A DNA stretch of 38,118 nucleotides from Pseudomonadales bacterium (GCA_022821865.1 JAJECW010000049.1:1-38118); one strand, 5' to 3'; positions 1 to 8,456 are shown, counted from the first letter of the stretch. The notes: generated from the sequence alone by a model not told the origin. Made by a program: numbers and translations.

Positions 1-14
1 GTCAGAGCTTCCCT

Positions 15-95
15 GCGGCACATGGAAGTGCCGCCGAATTCGATGGCGTAAGCCATTGAATTCGGGAGCAAAACAAAACCACGCTTTTGTTTTGC
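15..95. repeat. Three consecutive stem-loops
   Basis: Three near-abutting inverted repeats are visible. GCGGCAC (15-21) pairs with GTGCCGC (28-34). CCGAATTC plus ATGGC (34-47) pairs with GCCAT plus GAATTCGG (52-65), leaving a GTAA tetraloop. GCAAAACAAAA (68-78) pairs with TTTTGTTTTGC (85-95). A fourth hairpin follows at 101-128. The third, with A-rich and T-rich arms, could act as a terminator for a gene left of the window. The function of the group is unknown. Confidence 0.6.
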
Positions 96-100
96 GATAA

Positions 101-128
101 TGAAAAACTCCACGGATGGAGTTTTTCA
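101..128 (+). terminator. Bidirectional terminator-like repeat, copy 1
   Basis: A 12-bp perfect stem, TGAAAAACTCCA (101-112) and TGGAGTTTTTCA (117-128), encloses a CGGA loop. A-rich and T-rich arms give a U-tract in either direction. The flanks GCGATAA (left) and GAGAATACCT (right) are shared with copies at 25780 and 27715, which sit just after stop codons. By analogy this copy would end a plus-strand gene lying left of the window. Confidence 0.6.
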
Positions 129-468
129 GAGAATACCTAGGCGCTATGCAACGAAATCGAGCGGCCGGGGGCGTGGATGAGAGCGGATTTGCAGCCGTGA
201 ATTCCTACGGCGCAGGCTCCTAGCAAGAACCATCGTGCGATATGGCGGGGCAGCCGGAAGAAGGGCGGGGCGCGAGCGGTCGCACCATACCACATCGGGA
301 AGGGGAATGGATTCGCAGCCGGGAGCCTTATCCGGCAATCAGGATGCGGAAAGTCCCGGGCAACTTGCGACGGGTGAATTGCGGTAGTATTCGGCGGATT
401 ACCCCCAGGGAAGCTCTGATTGTGTCAGAGCTTCGTGCATACCCTGTACAGCCAGACAGGATTTGGCC
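129..468. other. Intergenic region without a recognisable gene
   Basis: Short frames here have no recognisable protein content. The visible structure is an imperfect palindrome at 411-433 (AAGCTCTGA / TCAGAGCTT) just before the squalene synthase gene. The promoter of that gene should lie here, but I see no convincing -35/-10 pair. Confidence 0.5.
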
Positions 469-1509
469 TTGCGCGATTCAAACGAGCACTCGCCGGGCGC
501 ATTGGAGGCGGACCGGCAATATCAGGCAGGGATCCTGCCTGCCGTATCGCGCACCTTCGCCTTGACGATCCCCGCCCTGCCGGACCGCCTCGCCCTGGTG
601 GTGGCCAATGCCTATTTGCTGTGCCGCATTGCCGATACCGTCGAGGACGACCCGCAACTTGCCGCCGGGGAGAAGGAAGTCGGGCTCGGGCGGTTCCTCG
701 CCGCGGTCAAGGGGGAGGAAGACGCCGCCGGCTTCTCCGCCGCAATGGCGCCCCGGCTCGCTCCGGAAACTTCCGAGGCGGAACGCGAACTGATGCGTAA
801 TGTGGCGCGGGTGGTTGCCGTAACCCATTCCTTCAGCGACGCGGAGCGCCGAATACTTGAGCGCTGCGTCAGCGTCATGTGCGTTGACATGCCGAAATTC
901 CAGCGCAACAGCAGTCTGGCGGGACTGCGGGATCTGGCCGAACTCGATGCCTACTGCTATGCCGTGGCCGGCGTTGCCGGCGAGATGCTCACCGACCTGT
1001 TCTGCATTCATTGCCCGGAACTCGAGCCGAAGCGGGAGGAGCTTCGCAAGCTTGCGGTGTCTTTTGGCCAGGGCCTGCAAATGACCAATATCCTCAAGGA
1101 CATCTGGGACGACCATGAGCGCGGCGCCTGCTGGTTGCCCCGTTCGGAATTCGATGATGGACGCCTGGAACTCGCGAAACTGCCGGAAATCCACTTGCGC
1201 GGCGAATTCCAGCAAGGCTTGCAAAACCTGATCGCCGTCGCCCACGGGCACCTCGTGAACGCCCTCGAATTCACCTGCCATCTGCCCGCCCGGGAGCGGG
1301 GCATGCGCCGCTTTTGCCTTTGGGCCCTGGGTCTTGCGGTGCTGAGCCTGCAGAAGCTCCGGCGCAATTCCGGCTTTACCGCCTCCGATCAGGTAAAAGT
1401 GTCCCGGCGCAGCGTGCGCGCCACGGTATTGGCCACCAATCTGCTGGTGTCAAACAATTCCGGCCTGCGCGGCCTGTTCCGCTTCGCCGCCCGGGGGCTG
1501 CCCCGCTGA
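469..1509 (+). CDS. sqs: Squalene synthase (farnesyl-diphosphate farnesyltransferase)
   Basis: Predicted to condense two farnesyl diphosphates head-to-head, via presqualene diphosphate, to squalene, the substrate for the neighbouring epoxidase. Both aspartate-rich Mg-diphosphate motifs are visible: DTVED at about residues 56-60 and DIWDD at about 211-215, the latter inside LQMTNILKDIWDD. The YCYAVAGVAGEMLTDLF stretch before it is typical of squalene synthases. The protein has 346 residues and no obvious C-terminal membrane anchor, unlike eukaryotic enzymes. No ATG is usable; I chose TTG at 469 because AGGA lies 7 nt upstream, whereas TTG at 463 is too close to it. The gene overlaps the convergent epoxidase-cyclase gene tail-to-tail by 60 nt. 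A presqualene diphosphate or phytoene synthase is the alternative, but the locus argues for squalene synthase. Confidence 0.88.
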   Translation: MRDSNEHSPGALEADRQYQAGILPAVSRTFALTIPALPDRLALVVANAYLLCRIADTVEDDPQLAAGEKEVGLGRFLAAVKGEEDAAGFSAAMAPRLAPETSEAERELMRNVARVVAVTHSFSDAERRILERCVSVMCVDMPKFQRNSSLAGLRDLAELDAYCYAVAGVAGEMLTDLFCIHCPELEPKREELRKLAVSFGQGLQMTNILKDIWDDHERGACWLPRSEFDDGRLELAKLPEIHLRGEFQQGLQNLIAVAHGHLVNALEFTCHLPARERGMRRFCLWALGLAVLSLQKLRRNSGFTASDQVKVSRRSVRATVLATNLLVSNNSGLRGLFRFAARGLPR

Positions 1510-4500
1510 GGATTCCACCCGCAATTGCCGGGCGCGGCGGCGGCGCTCGAAAAGACCAAGCGCATGGAGCGGGAAGTATTGCCGGTACAACTCGTAATCG
1601 AGCAATGCGGTGCGAAAGAAAACTCCCACCATGTCCTGTCTCGGCCAACTGCCGTCGGCTTGCTGGGCATCGATCAGGAATCTTGCGCCCCGGGAGATTG
1701 CAGTCCAGTGTGAATCGCCGGCTTCCAGCAGGGCAAGCAGTGCCCAGGCGGTCTGGATGATCTGGCTTTCCTGGTGTTCGACATAGGCGCCGCTGAGACA
1801 ACCACTGGCATGTTCGCCCCAGCCGCCGTCGCTACGCTGGCGGTCCAGCAACCAGCGGCAGGCCTGCCTGAGCGCCGGGTCGCCGGAACGGGCGCCGCCC
1901 GCCATCAGTCCCTTGACGCCAAACATCGTGCCGTAGATGTATTGCACCCCCCAGACGCCCCGCCAGGAGCCATCCCCGGCCTGATTGCGCCGCAGCCAGT
2001 CATCGGCCCTGGCGATGGCCTTGCCCACTTCGGGTCCCGCAGCCCCGGTGTATTCCCGACGGCAGGCGGCAAGCGCGGCCAGGCAGGATGCCGTGCATTC
2101 CACATAGGAATGCTCGGTCATGGACTCGCCGAACATTTCCGCCGGATTGAGCCAGTCCAGACCGATGCGGGAGCGTCTGGCCTCGTAGCTGCCGAAGCCC
2201 CCGTCCCGGCACTGGCTTCGCAACATGAAGCGGATGCCCCGGGTCATGGCTTCCCTGTCCTCCCCTGGCCCTCCCGCGGCAAGCACGCCTAGGATGGCTT
2301 CGGCGGTGCAGTCGCTTACCGGCCAGCCATGCCAGACGCCGGCAAAACACCAACCGCCCTCGGGGTCATTGCGAAAGGCTTCATGAAAGCCCGGGAAGCT
2401 GCGGGGAATCTGCTGGCGGCGAAGAAAGTCCGCCCCCCGCCCGAGGCTGGCTTTCACCGCATCGCTTTGGTTGGCGGCAGCCAGCGCCTGCAGGGCGAAG
2501 CCGGTGTCCCAGGAAGCGCTGCGGGCGCCGGTGATACGGGTTCCACCGGATTCATCCTCCCAAATCCAGTCCTCGAGTTTTGCCAGAGCCTGCCCGCAGT
2601 TTGCGTCGTCCGGGTCGTGCAGCCACAGGGCCAGAATATTGAGCATGCCGCTTACCGGGGAAATACTGGTATGGCTTGAACTTTGCAACTCCCAGCGGAT
2701 ACGGTCGATCAACTCATCCCGGCAGCGGGCCCGCAGGCGCTTGCTGTGGAAGCGCTCATAGCACCGGGCCAGCGCGTATCCACCCCGCAGCCAGCGGCTC
2801 GGCCGAACGAACAGTTCCTCCTCCCGCAGCCGGTTGCGCCCGGTGCTGAAATCCATCGAGCCATAGCCTTCCGGATACAGTTCTTGCCGCAGGGTTTCAG
2901 CGAGGCGATTCTCCGGCAAGGTATCGCGGTGGGCATAAACCGCCGCCATCGCCATGTAGATGAGGCGGGTGTGGCAGTACCAGTTGGCTGGATGCAGTGC
3001 CAGCCAGCGCGGCAGGCGCCAGAGTTCCGGTAGTAGCACATGCATCCCCCGCCAGTCATAGAGGCCGAGCAGCGCCAGCCAGAATTTCCCCCAACTCGGA
3101 ATGTTCAACACGCCTTCCCGCCCGATAAACTCCCGGGCGGGGGCGATGAGCGGGTCATCGGGTTCCACATCAAGCACCCGCGCCGCCACATACACCAGGG
3201 TCGTGACAAAAAGGTAAGCCCCGGAATGATCGTGCAGCCCCCAAAGCCCATCGGCAAGCCGGGTTTGCTCGAACTGCCGCAGCAGCAATCGGCGACGCTC
3301 CGGGGTGGCCGGCTTGCCCATGATGTGATGCAGCAGCGCATACTGGGCGGCAAGCATGGGGCACCACCGCATTTCGCCTTCCCAGGCGCCGTCTTCCCGC
3401 TGCAGGGCCAGCAGGCGCTTGCTTGCCTGTTCCAGGGCGGCGGCGTCGCCATCGGCCGGCCCAACCGGCGGGTCCGGGCGCGCGCTGTGGGTGTATCCCC
3501 GCATGGAAGTCAGGAAGGCCCCGGACATCTTGTCCAGCACAACTTTTTCATTGGCGCCGGTCAGGCTGCGCGCCCTGCGCATTTCCCCCACGGCGCCCAG
3601 CAGCGCGCGGATTCGCCTGGTAATCGCGCGGAATTCCCGAGAAGCCTGGCGCCAGGCGATCCTGCGTCCTGGCCGAAACAGACTGTTCCCAACGCCAGCC
3701 AATACGGTTGCGGTGAACGCCAGGCTGAGCATGCCCACCGACCGGCTTTCACAGGCGAGCAGCCGCATGGTCTGCCGGCGAATGAGTTTGCTGAGGCGCC
3801 AGTTGCCGTAGATGGCCTGCCGCAGGGAGGCAGACTCCGGAGCATGGTCGCTGAAAACCTCGTACAGCCCCATGGCGAGAAGCTGGGGCATCCGGGTGTC
3901 CTTCAGCCGCCGATGGGAAAAATCCCTGAAGTTGTTGCTTTCGGCCAGGGCGAGGGCGTCTCCGAAACCGAGGGTCATGCCGGCGGCGGTCATGGGATGG
4001 TAATGTCCGGCGGCATCGCCGATGAGCGTCCGCCGGCTGTTTCCGTAGGTCAACCGGGGTCGCAATTCATTGGCGGCGGCCTGGAAGTTTCCCGCCTGCA
4101 ATTCGGCAATGAAGGCTGGCCCGAGACCATCGGGCAACAGGCCGGCATAGGATTCCGCAAGCACATGGATCCGGTCTTTTGGCGTCCAATGGTCCAGGGG
4201 CATGTCGGCAATGACCCGCACGCGACCTTCGCCGAGCGGCACGGTGAGCATGGGCCCCGGGGCGCCGAGCACCACATAGCCATAGCCCTCATGGGCCAGT
4301 TCCGCGTTTTCCACCACCACGCCCACCATGCGCGAGCAGGTCATGCGCTCCGTGGGCAGCCCGAGTGATTGCCGCACGATGGAAGCGCGCCCGTCGGCGC
4401 CGACGATGCGCCCGGCGCGCAGCAGGCGTTTCTCGCCGTCCTGACTGAAACGGATGCCGTCGTCCTCAATGGCCCGGGCCCGGGCGCGCCGGAAAACATC

Positions 4501-4908
4501 GATGGCGGACGCTTCCCCGATGGCTTCATGCAAGGCGGTCACCAGGGCGGCATGTTCGAACACCAGACCGCTGGCGCCGTCGGCATAGGGCAATACCACA
4601 GGCACTGAGCCGTCTTCGGGAAATACCACGAACCCTTTGCCCGGAGAAAATCCCGGGCGGCCATCAAGATCAATGCCCACACTTTGCAACATTCGCACGG
4701 CGGGAGGGTGCAGCCATTCTCCCGCCAGCCGGTCCGCGGCTTTGGGATTGGCTTCGAGCAGGGCAACCCTGAAGCCCTTGCGGGCATGAGCCAGGGCGCA
4801 AAGACTGCCCACCGGGCCAGCGCCAACAATGGCGATGTCGTAGCTGGCGTGCTGTCCCTTCAGTGGTTCAGGCTGGTCCGGGAGCGGCGTTGATAGCGAA
4901 TGCGACAT
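1450..4908 (-). CDS. Fused squalene monooxygenase - oxidosqualene cyclase
   Basis: One uninterrupted 1152-residue frame carries two sterol enzymes. Residues about 22-450 are an FAD monooxygenase of the squalene epoxidase type: dinucleotide motif IVGAGPVGS (27-35) and second FAD motif GDAAGHYHPMTAAGMTLG (297-314), matching the GD...HPLTGGGM pattern of squalene epoxidases. A Pro/Ala-rich linker (about 475-490) leads to a triterpene cyclase (about 490-1120) with repeated QW motifs and the oxidosqualene cyclase acid motif DCTAE (866-870), not the DXDD of squalene-hopene cyclases. Predicted reaction: squalene to 2,3-oxidosqualene to a lanosterol-type sterol. ATG at 4908 overlaps the end of CYP51 by 49 nt. 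Internal ATGs near residues 461 and 469 lack ribosome sites, so separate translation of the cyclase is unlikely. Bacterial sterol producers I know of use two separate genes. Confidence 0.9.
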   Translation of the reverse strand: MSHSLSTPLPDQPEPLKGQHASYDIAIVGAGPVGSLCALAHARKGFRVALLEANPKAADRLAGEWLHPPAVRMLQSVGIDLDGRPGFSPGKGFVVFPEDGSVPVVLPYADGASGLVFEHAALVTALHEAIGEASAIDVFRRARARAIEDDGIRFSQDGEKRLLRAGRIVGADGRASIVRQSLGLPTERMTCSRMVGVVVENAELAHEGYGYVVLGAPGPMLTVPLGEGRVRVIADMPLDHWTPKDRIHVLAESYAGLLPDGLGPAFIAELQAGNFQAAANELRPRLTYGNSRRTLIGDAAGHYHPMTAAGMTLGFGDALALAESNNFRDFSHRRLKDTRMPQLLAMGLYEVFSDHAPESASLRQAIYGNWRLSKLIRRQTMRLLACESRSVGMLSLAFTATVLAGVGNSLFRPGRRIAWRQASREFRAITRRIRALLGAVGEMRRARSLTGANEKVVLDKMSGAFLTSMRGYTHSARPDPPVGPADGDAAALEQASKRLLALQREDGAWEGEMRWCPMLAAQYALLHHIMGKPATPERRRLLLRQFEQTRLADGLWGLHDHSGAYLFVTTLVYVAARVLDVEPDDPLIAPAREFIGREGVLNIPSWGKFWLALLGLYDWRGMHVLLPELWRLPRWLALHPANWYCHTRLIYMAMAAVYAHRDTLPENRLAETLRQELYPEGYGSMDFSTGRNRLREEELFVRPSRWLRGGYALARCYERFHSKRLRARCRDELIDRIRWELQSSSHTSISPVSGMLNILALWLHDPDDANCGQALAKLEDWIWEDESGGTRITGARSASWDTGFALQALAAANQSDAVKASLGRGADFLRRQQIPRSFPGFHEAFRNDPEGGWCFAGVWHGWPVSDCTAEAILGVLAAGGPGEDREAMTRGIRFMLRSQCRDGGFGSYEARRSRIGLDWLNPAEMFGESMTEHSYVECTASCLAALAACRREYTGAAGPEVGKAIARADDWLRRNQAGDGSWRGVWGVQYIYGTMFGVKGLMAGGARSGDPALRQACRWLLDRQRSDGGWGEHASGCLSGAYVEHQESQIIQTAWALLALLEAGDSHWTAISRGARFLIDAQQADGSWPRQDMVGVFFRTALLDYELYRQYFPLHALGLFERRRRARQLRVESSAGQPPGGEAEQAAQAGIV

Positions 4909-6251
4909 GGCAGCCTGGGGCCGGTGACCCAGCTTCCGTAATTCGGGGCGGGAAATGGCGTGGCGGGTTGAAAATCGAAGCGGTCCAGCAAAACGGTCCA
5001 GATCGCCTTGATCTGCATGATGGCAAAATTCTTTCCCATGCAGCGGTGTTTGCCGCCGCCAAAGCCGATCAGGGCGTAGGGATGCTGTTTTTCCCCGCTG
5101 GAAGGCGGGGTGAAACGATCCGGGTTGAAGGATTCCGGGTCGGCGAATACTTCGGGCAGGCGATGGGAAACCGCCGGCGAAATCGCCGCCAGGGATCCTG
5201 CGGGCACGGTGTAATCGCCGTAGCGCAAGGGTCTGAGCGCCTTGCGGAAAAGAATGATCAGCGGCGGATGCAGGCGCTCGCATTCGCGCACGGTGTTTTC
5301 CATGGTCTGCTGCTGCTTCAGGCCGGCGTAGCTCAGCTTTGCCTCGTCCCGGTACACCGCTTCTATCTCTTCCCGCAGCCGGTCGGGAAAGGGCGCATGC
5401 CGGTGCATTTCGAGGGCGGTCCAGGTGGCGAGCACGGCGCTGGTGTGCTGACCGGCAAACAGCACCGTGAGCAGGATGCCGGTGATCTCGTCATCGCTCA
5501 GGCTGCGGCCATCCTTGTAGCTCGCTTGCATCAGGGTCTGCATGAAATCCGTGGATTCGGCGCCGCTTTGGCGCCGTTCATTCATGATGCGGATGAATAT
5601 TTCCGTGATTCTGCGCCGCGCCCGATCCCGGCTCCGATGGGCGGGAGTCGGCAGCCGGGGAAAGAAAAAGCCCAGGGTATTGATGCCATTTTGCAGGTCG
5701 TGGTAGGCCTCGGCAAAGCCGGAGTCCACTTCATTGCGAATTTCCTCGCCGAGAAAGCAGCGGCTGGCGATATGGATGGTGAGCTCGTTCATCGCCACCG
5801 GCAGGTCGATTTCGCCCTGCTCGCCCAAGGAGTCGGCAAAGCGGCCGGTTTCCTCGTGCATGATGTCCACATAGCGCTTCATTGCGGACTCGCGCAGCGC
5901 GGGAAACAGAAAACCGAGCTGCTCTGTCATGATTTCGGAGGAAACATCGTAGGCTACGCCGCGACCGAAGATGGGCACGGTGAACTGATACACCGATTTG
6001 GCGTCCAGGGTTTCTTCCGGGGCCTTGAAGTAGGCGTTGTGGGCGTCAAGGCCGGAAAACAATACGAACTTGCGCGGCCCGAGTCGAAACTCGAACAACT
6101 CTCCCTGCTCCCGGCAACCCCGGCTGAGCATTGCGACCGGGTCGCGCTGGAATTCCCGCAAATGCCCAAGCAGGGGCCAGCCGCCGGAAACTTCAGGCGG
6201 AGATTGCCCGGTTTCCAGGGCAGCGTCGGCGCTTTGCGAACCCGGCGTCAT
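4860..6251 (-). CDS. cyp51: Sterol 14-alpha-demethylase, cytochrome P450 CYP51
   Basis: Removes the C-14 methyl of lanosterol-type sterols by three successive oxidations, leaving a delta-14 double bond. The 463-residue protein has the CYP51 I-helix motif AGQHTS (266-271), the ExxR motif ECER (323-326) followed by LHPPLIILFR, and heme-binding FGGGKHRCMG (397-406) with Cys404 as iron ligand. These closely resemble mycobacterial CYP51. No N-terminal membrane helix is evident. It ends after the P450 domain, so it lacks the C-terminal ferredoxin of Methylococcus CYP51 and needs separate redox partners, which are not in this window. I chose ATG at 6251, 8 nt after the sterol reductase stop, over upstream starts lying inside that gene. 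Its 3' end overlaps the epoxidase-cyclase start. Confidence 0.93.
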   Translation of the reverse strand: MTPGSQSADAALETGQSPPEVSGGWPLLGHLREFQRDPVAMLSRGCREQGELFEFRLGPRKFVLFSGLDAHNAYFKAPEETLDAKSVYQFTVPIFGRGVAYDVSSEIMTEQLGFLFPALRESAMKRYVDIMHEETGRFADSLGEQGEIDLPVAMNELTIHIASRCFLGEEIRNEVDSGFAEAYHDLQNGINTLGFFFPRLPTPAHRSRDRARRRITEIFIRIMNERRQSGAESTDFMQTLMQASYKDGRSLSDDEITGILLTVLFAGQHTSAVLATWTALEMHRHAPFPDRLREEIEAVYRDEAKLSYAGLKQQQTMENTVRECERLHPPLIILFRKALRPLRYGDYTVPAGSLAAISPAVSHRLPEVFADPESFNPDRFTPPSSGEKQHPYALIGFGGGKHRCMGKNFAIMQIKAIWTVLLDRFDFQPATPFPAPNYGSWVTGPRLPCRIRYQRRSRTSLNH

Positions 6252-6259
6252 TGCGGCTC

Positions 6260-7363
6260 TCAATAGACAAAGGGCAGCATGGCGAACCGCGCCCGCCGGG
6301 TGTAGCACTCCCAAAGCTCGCCGTACTTGGCGCGGCAGCGGCGCTCATCGCGCAGGCAGCGGTGGGACAGCAATGCCGCCAGCCATGCCGGCAGCAGCAG
6401 CGGCACAAGCGAGGCGAATCCCGCGGTGAGGGTGAAGGCCAGATACACGCAGATTTCGCCGGTGTAGTTCAGGTGCCTGCCAATGCCCCAGAATCCCGAA
6501 ACCAGCAGGCGCCCGTCGAGCGATTCGGCTGGTTTGCCCCAGATGCGGGTGGCCGGGTCCTGCCTGAAGCGGTGCTTTTGCCCGTTGGCGCCGCGAAACA
6601 GCCAGAAGCCGAACAGAAACAGCAGTGCAAGCCCGACAGCGGCAGGAGTTGGCAGGGCGGGCCCCGCGGCGTCCACCAGCCACCAGCCGGTGATACAGTA
6701 GAAGAAGGGCACGAGCACATAGTCGCCCCAGACGAGCATCCAGCCAAAGCGTTCGGCGACGATGTCCCAAGTGTGGATCATGCCGTGCTCGAAGTGAAAG
6801 TAATTGAAGACATAAAGAAAAGTGAAAAGCTGATACAAGACCATGGCCAGACTGAGCTCGCCATGGGTTTCATACTGCACCACGGCGAAAGAGGCATTGA
6901 ACAGCGCCAGCCCGATCAGCGAGGGGCGATAGCTGAACATTTTCAGATCAACGCCGAAGCACGAGGGGTTCAGTTCCCGGCCAAAAAAATAGCCGCGCCA
7001 GAATCCCGCCGGCGCCCCCGATGCCTTCGCGCCGCGCCAGTACAGCCAGCCGGCAAAGGCAAAAGCGAAAACATTGGCCATCACCAGCAGCGCCGGGAAA
7101 TGGCTGTACAGCATCGCCAGCGAAAACCAGCCGAAAAAGCCCGCAATGCCAGCCAGGACAAAACTCAGCAGAAACAGGTGCAGGCCATTGAGCCTGCACG
7201 GGCGGCTTGCGCCGCCGGCGTCGCGCAGCATGAGTTCGCGACCGGGCAACAGCCGGGAACCGGCAAAAAGGAAGGCAATGAAGCCGAGCAGCATCAGCGC
7301 GGCTTGCAACAGATTCGCCGCCGAAAGCATGCCGGCGGCGAATGGCGAATCAGGCGGCGGCAT
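6260..7363 (-). CDS. Sterol C-14 reductase, ERG4/ERG24 family
   Basis: A 367-residue polytopic membrane protein of the ERG24/DHCR7/lamin-B-receptor family. The C-terminal family signature is clear: SGFWGIGRHLNYTGEICVY followed by a hydrophobic stretch, then DERRCRAKYGELWECY and a terminal LPFVY. Upstream lie several hydrophobic segments. In this locus the natural job is NADPH-dependent reduction of the delta-14 bond made by CYP51. A delta-7 or delta-24(28) activity of the same superfamily cannot be excluded from sequence alone. ATG at 7363 overlaps the sdmA stop by 14 nt; a later ATG at 7330 is possible. CYP51 follows after 8 nt, so the two are almost certainly cotranscribed. Confidence 0.85.
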   Translation of the reverse strand: MPPPDSPFAAGMLSAANLLQAALMLLGFIAFLFAGSRLLPGRELMLRDAGGASRPCRLNGLHLFLLSFVLAGIAGFFGWFSLAMLYSHFPALLVMANVFAFAFAGWLYWRGAKASGAPAGFWRGYFFGRELNPSCFGVDLKMFSYRPSLIGLALFNASFAVVQYETHGELSLAMVLYQLFTFLYVFNYFHFEHGMIHTWDIVAERFGWMLVWGDYVLVPFFYCITGWWLVDAAGPALPTPAAVGLALLFLFGFWLFRGANGQKHRFRQDPATRIWGKPAESLDGRLLVSGFWGIGRHLNYTGEICVYLAFTLTAGFASLVPLLLPAWLAALLSHRCLRDERRCRAKYGELWECYTRRARFAMLPFVY

Positions 7364-8456
7364 GTCCGGCCCCGGCTTCCCGCTCGAGATACTCCTGCCA
7401 TTTGCGCACGGTAACCCGCTGAAACGCGGCCACCACCGGATTGACCTCGATCGCCGGCTCGTCCCAATGTCGCTCGTAACCGGATTGCTCGGCCTCCACG
7501 GCAACCCGGTCCTGGTCGAGCAGGGGGCCGATAAGCAGCCGGTTGGAAATCTTCATCAGGGACTTCATGGCAAAGCGCGGGATGCGCACCGGCAGCAGGG
7601 GGATTTTCAGAGACTTGAAGTAGAACAGAAAAAATGTCCGGGTGGTGCGCTCATCGATGGGCAGCACGAACAGCCAGTGCTTGATTTCATCGTCGGTATT
7701 GGACCACTGGTAGGGGTACTGGTAGCACAGTTTCATGTGGTTGGTATTGAGCCGGCCATGATCGACAAACAGGCCGGAAATGCGCCCGCGGCCAACCCGG
7801 GAATCGTACTCCAGATGCACATCGTCCCCCAGGGTTTTGCAGGCGGTGAGTTCGGCCCCGTCGAAGGGGCGGTACTTGCGGTGCAGGTGGGCGTGGGAAA
7901 AATCGCTCACATTGTCGATGATCATCGAATGATGGGCCGCGCAGGTGAACCCCAGGGGCACGCAGGCCCAGCGGTCATTGCCTTCGATTTCGGGAATCTC
8001 GGGGATGCTACGCTGCCCCGCGAGTTCCGGATTGCCGGGAAAAAGCCAGACAAGCCCATAACGCACCCTGATCGGATAACTGCGGATGGAGATGTCGGGC
8101 AATTCCTTGCGGCCGAACAGGTCGGGGATTTCCACCACCCGGCCTTGCTCATCGTACTTCCAGCCGTGATAGGCGCAGACCAGCTTGCAGTCATCCACCT
8201 GACCGAGCGACAGTTTGAGCTGGCGATGGGCGCAGCGGTTTTCCACCGCGTGAAATTCTCCGTCATCGCTGCGAAAAAGGGCGATGGAACGTTTCCAGAA
8301 CACCACCTCCACCACGGTTCCGGGTTTGACATTGCGTACTTCTTCCACCGCGTACCAGTAATCCGGGCACATGCCCGCCGCCCGGGATTTCTGCCGCAGG
8401 CTGCGGGCCTCCTTGAAACCGGGCGGCGGTGTTGTCGTCGTTGCTGCCGTATTCAT
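7350..8456 (-). CDS. sdmA: Sterol C-4 demethylase, Rieske oxygenase (SdmA-like)
   Basis: Predicted to oxidise a C-4 methyl group of the sterol nucleus. The 368-residue protein has an N-terminal Rieske [2Fe-2S] domain with C75-x-H77 and C94-x2-H97 (NRCAHRQ and LVCAYHGWKY), then a catalytic domain with DNVSDFSHAHLH (181-192), in which Asp185, His188 and His192 are candidate mononuclear iron ligands. Bacterial C-4 demethylation is known to use the pair SdmA (Rieske oxygenase) and SdmB (reductase), and that pair is adjacent here inside a sterol operon, which is the main reason for the specific name. ATG at 8456 overlaps the sdmB stop as ATGA, indicating translational coupling. Rieske oxygenases need a reductase for electrons; none is nearby. 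Confidence 0.85.
   Translation of the reverse strand: MNTAATTTTPPPGFKEARSLRQKSRAAGMCPDYWYAVEEVRNVKPGTVVEVVFWKRSIALFRSDDGEFHAVENRCAHRQLKLSLGQVDDCKLVCAYHGWKYDEQGRVVEIPDLFGRKELPDISIRSYPIRVRYGLVWLFPGNPELAGQRSIPEIPEIEGNDRWACVPLGFTCAAHHSMIIDNVSDFSHAHLHRKYRPFDGAELTACKTLGDDVHLEYDSRVGRGRISGLFVDHGRLNTNHMKLCYQYPYQWSNTDDEIKHWLFVLPIDERTTRTFFLFYFKSLKIPLLPVRIPRFAMKSLMKISNRLLIGPLLDQDRVAVEAEQSGYERHWDEPAIEVNPVVAAFQRVTVRKWQEYLEREAGAGHAAA

Larger units (their letters stand above)
2..419. mobile_element. Possible MITE-like segment bounded by 14-bp inverted repeats
   Basis: The segment begins with TCAGAGCTTCCCTG (2-15) and ends with its exact reverse complement (406-419). The same sequence forms a perfect palindrome at 18677-18711, so it is a dispersed element end. 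No transposase is encoded inside. Whether this is a non-autonomous transposon or two separate palindromic repeats cannot be decided because the window starts at the left end and no target duplication can be checked. Confidence 0.35.

Noticed and set aside
242-800. Small frames before and within the squalene synthase start
   Set aside because: No recognisable domains, and they run into the conserved squalene synthase gene in another frame.
1450-3420. Cyclase domain as a squalene-hopene cyclase
   Set aside because: The DXDD motif of hopene cyclases is absent; the acid motif is DCTAE, as in oxidosqualene cyclases, and an epoxidase is fused to it.
4909-5283. N-terminal extension of the epoxidase-cyclase frame up to 5283
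   Set aside because: The extra 125 residues are an out-of-frame reading of the CYP51 gene and lack any epoxidase-like features; ATG 4908 gives a normal N-terminus.
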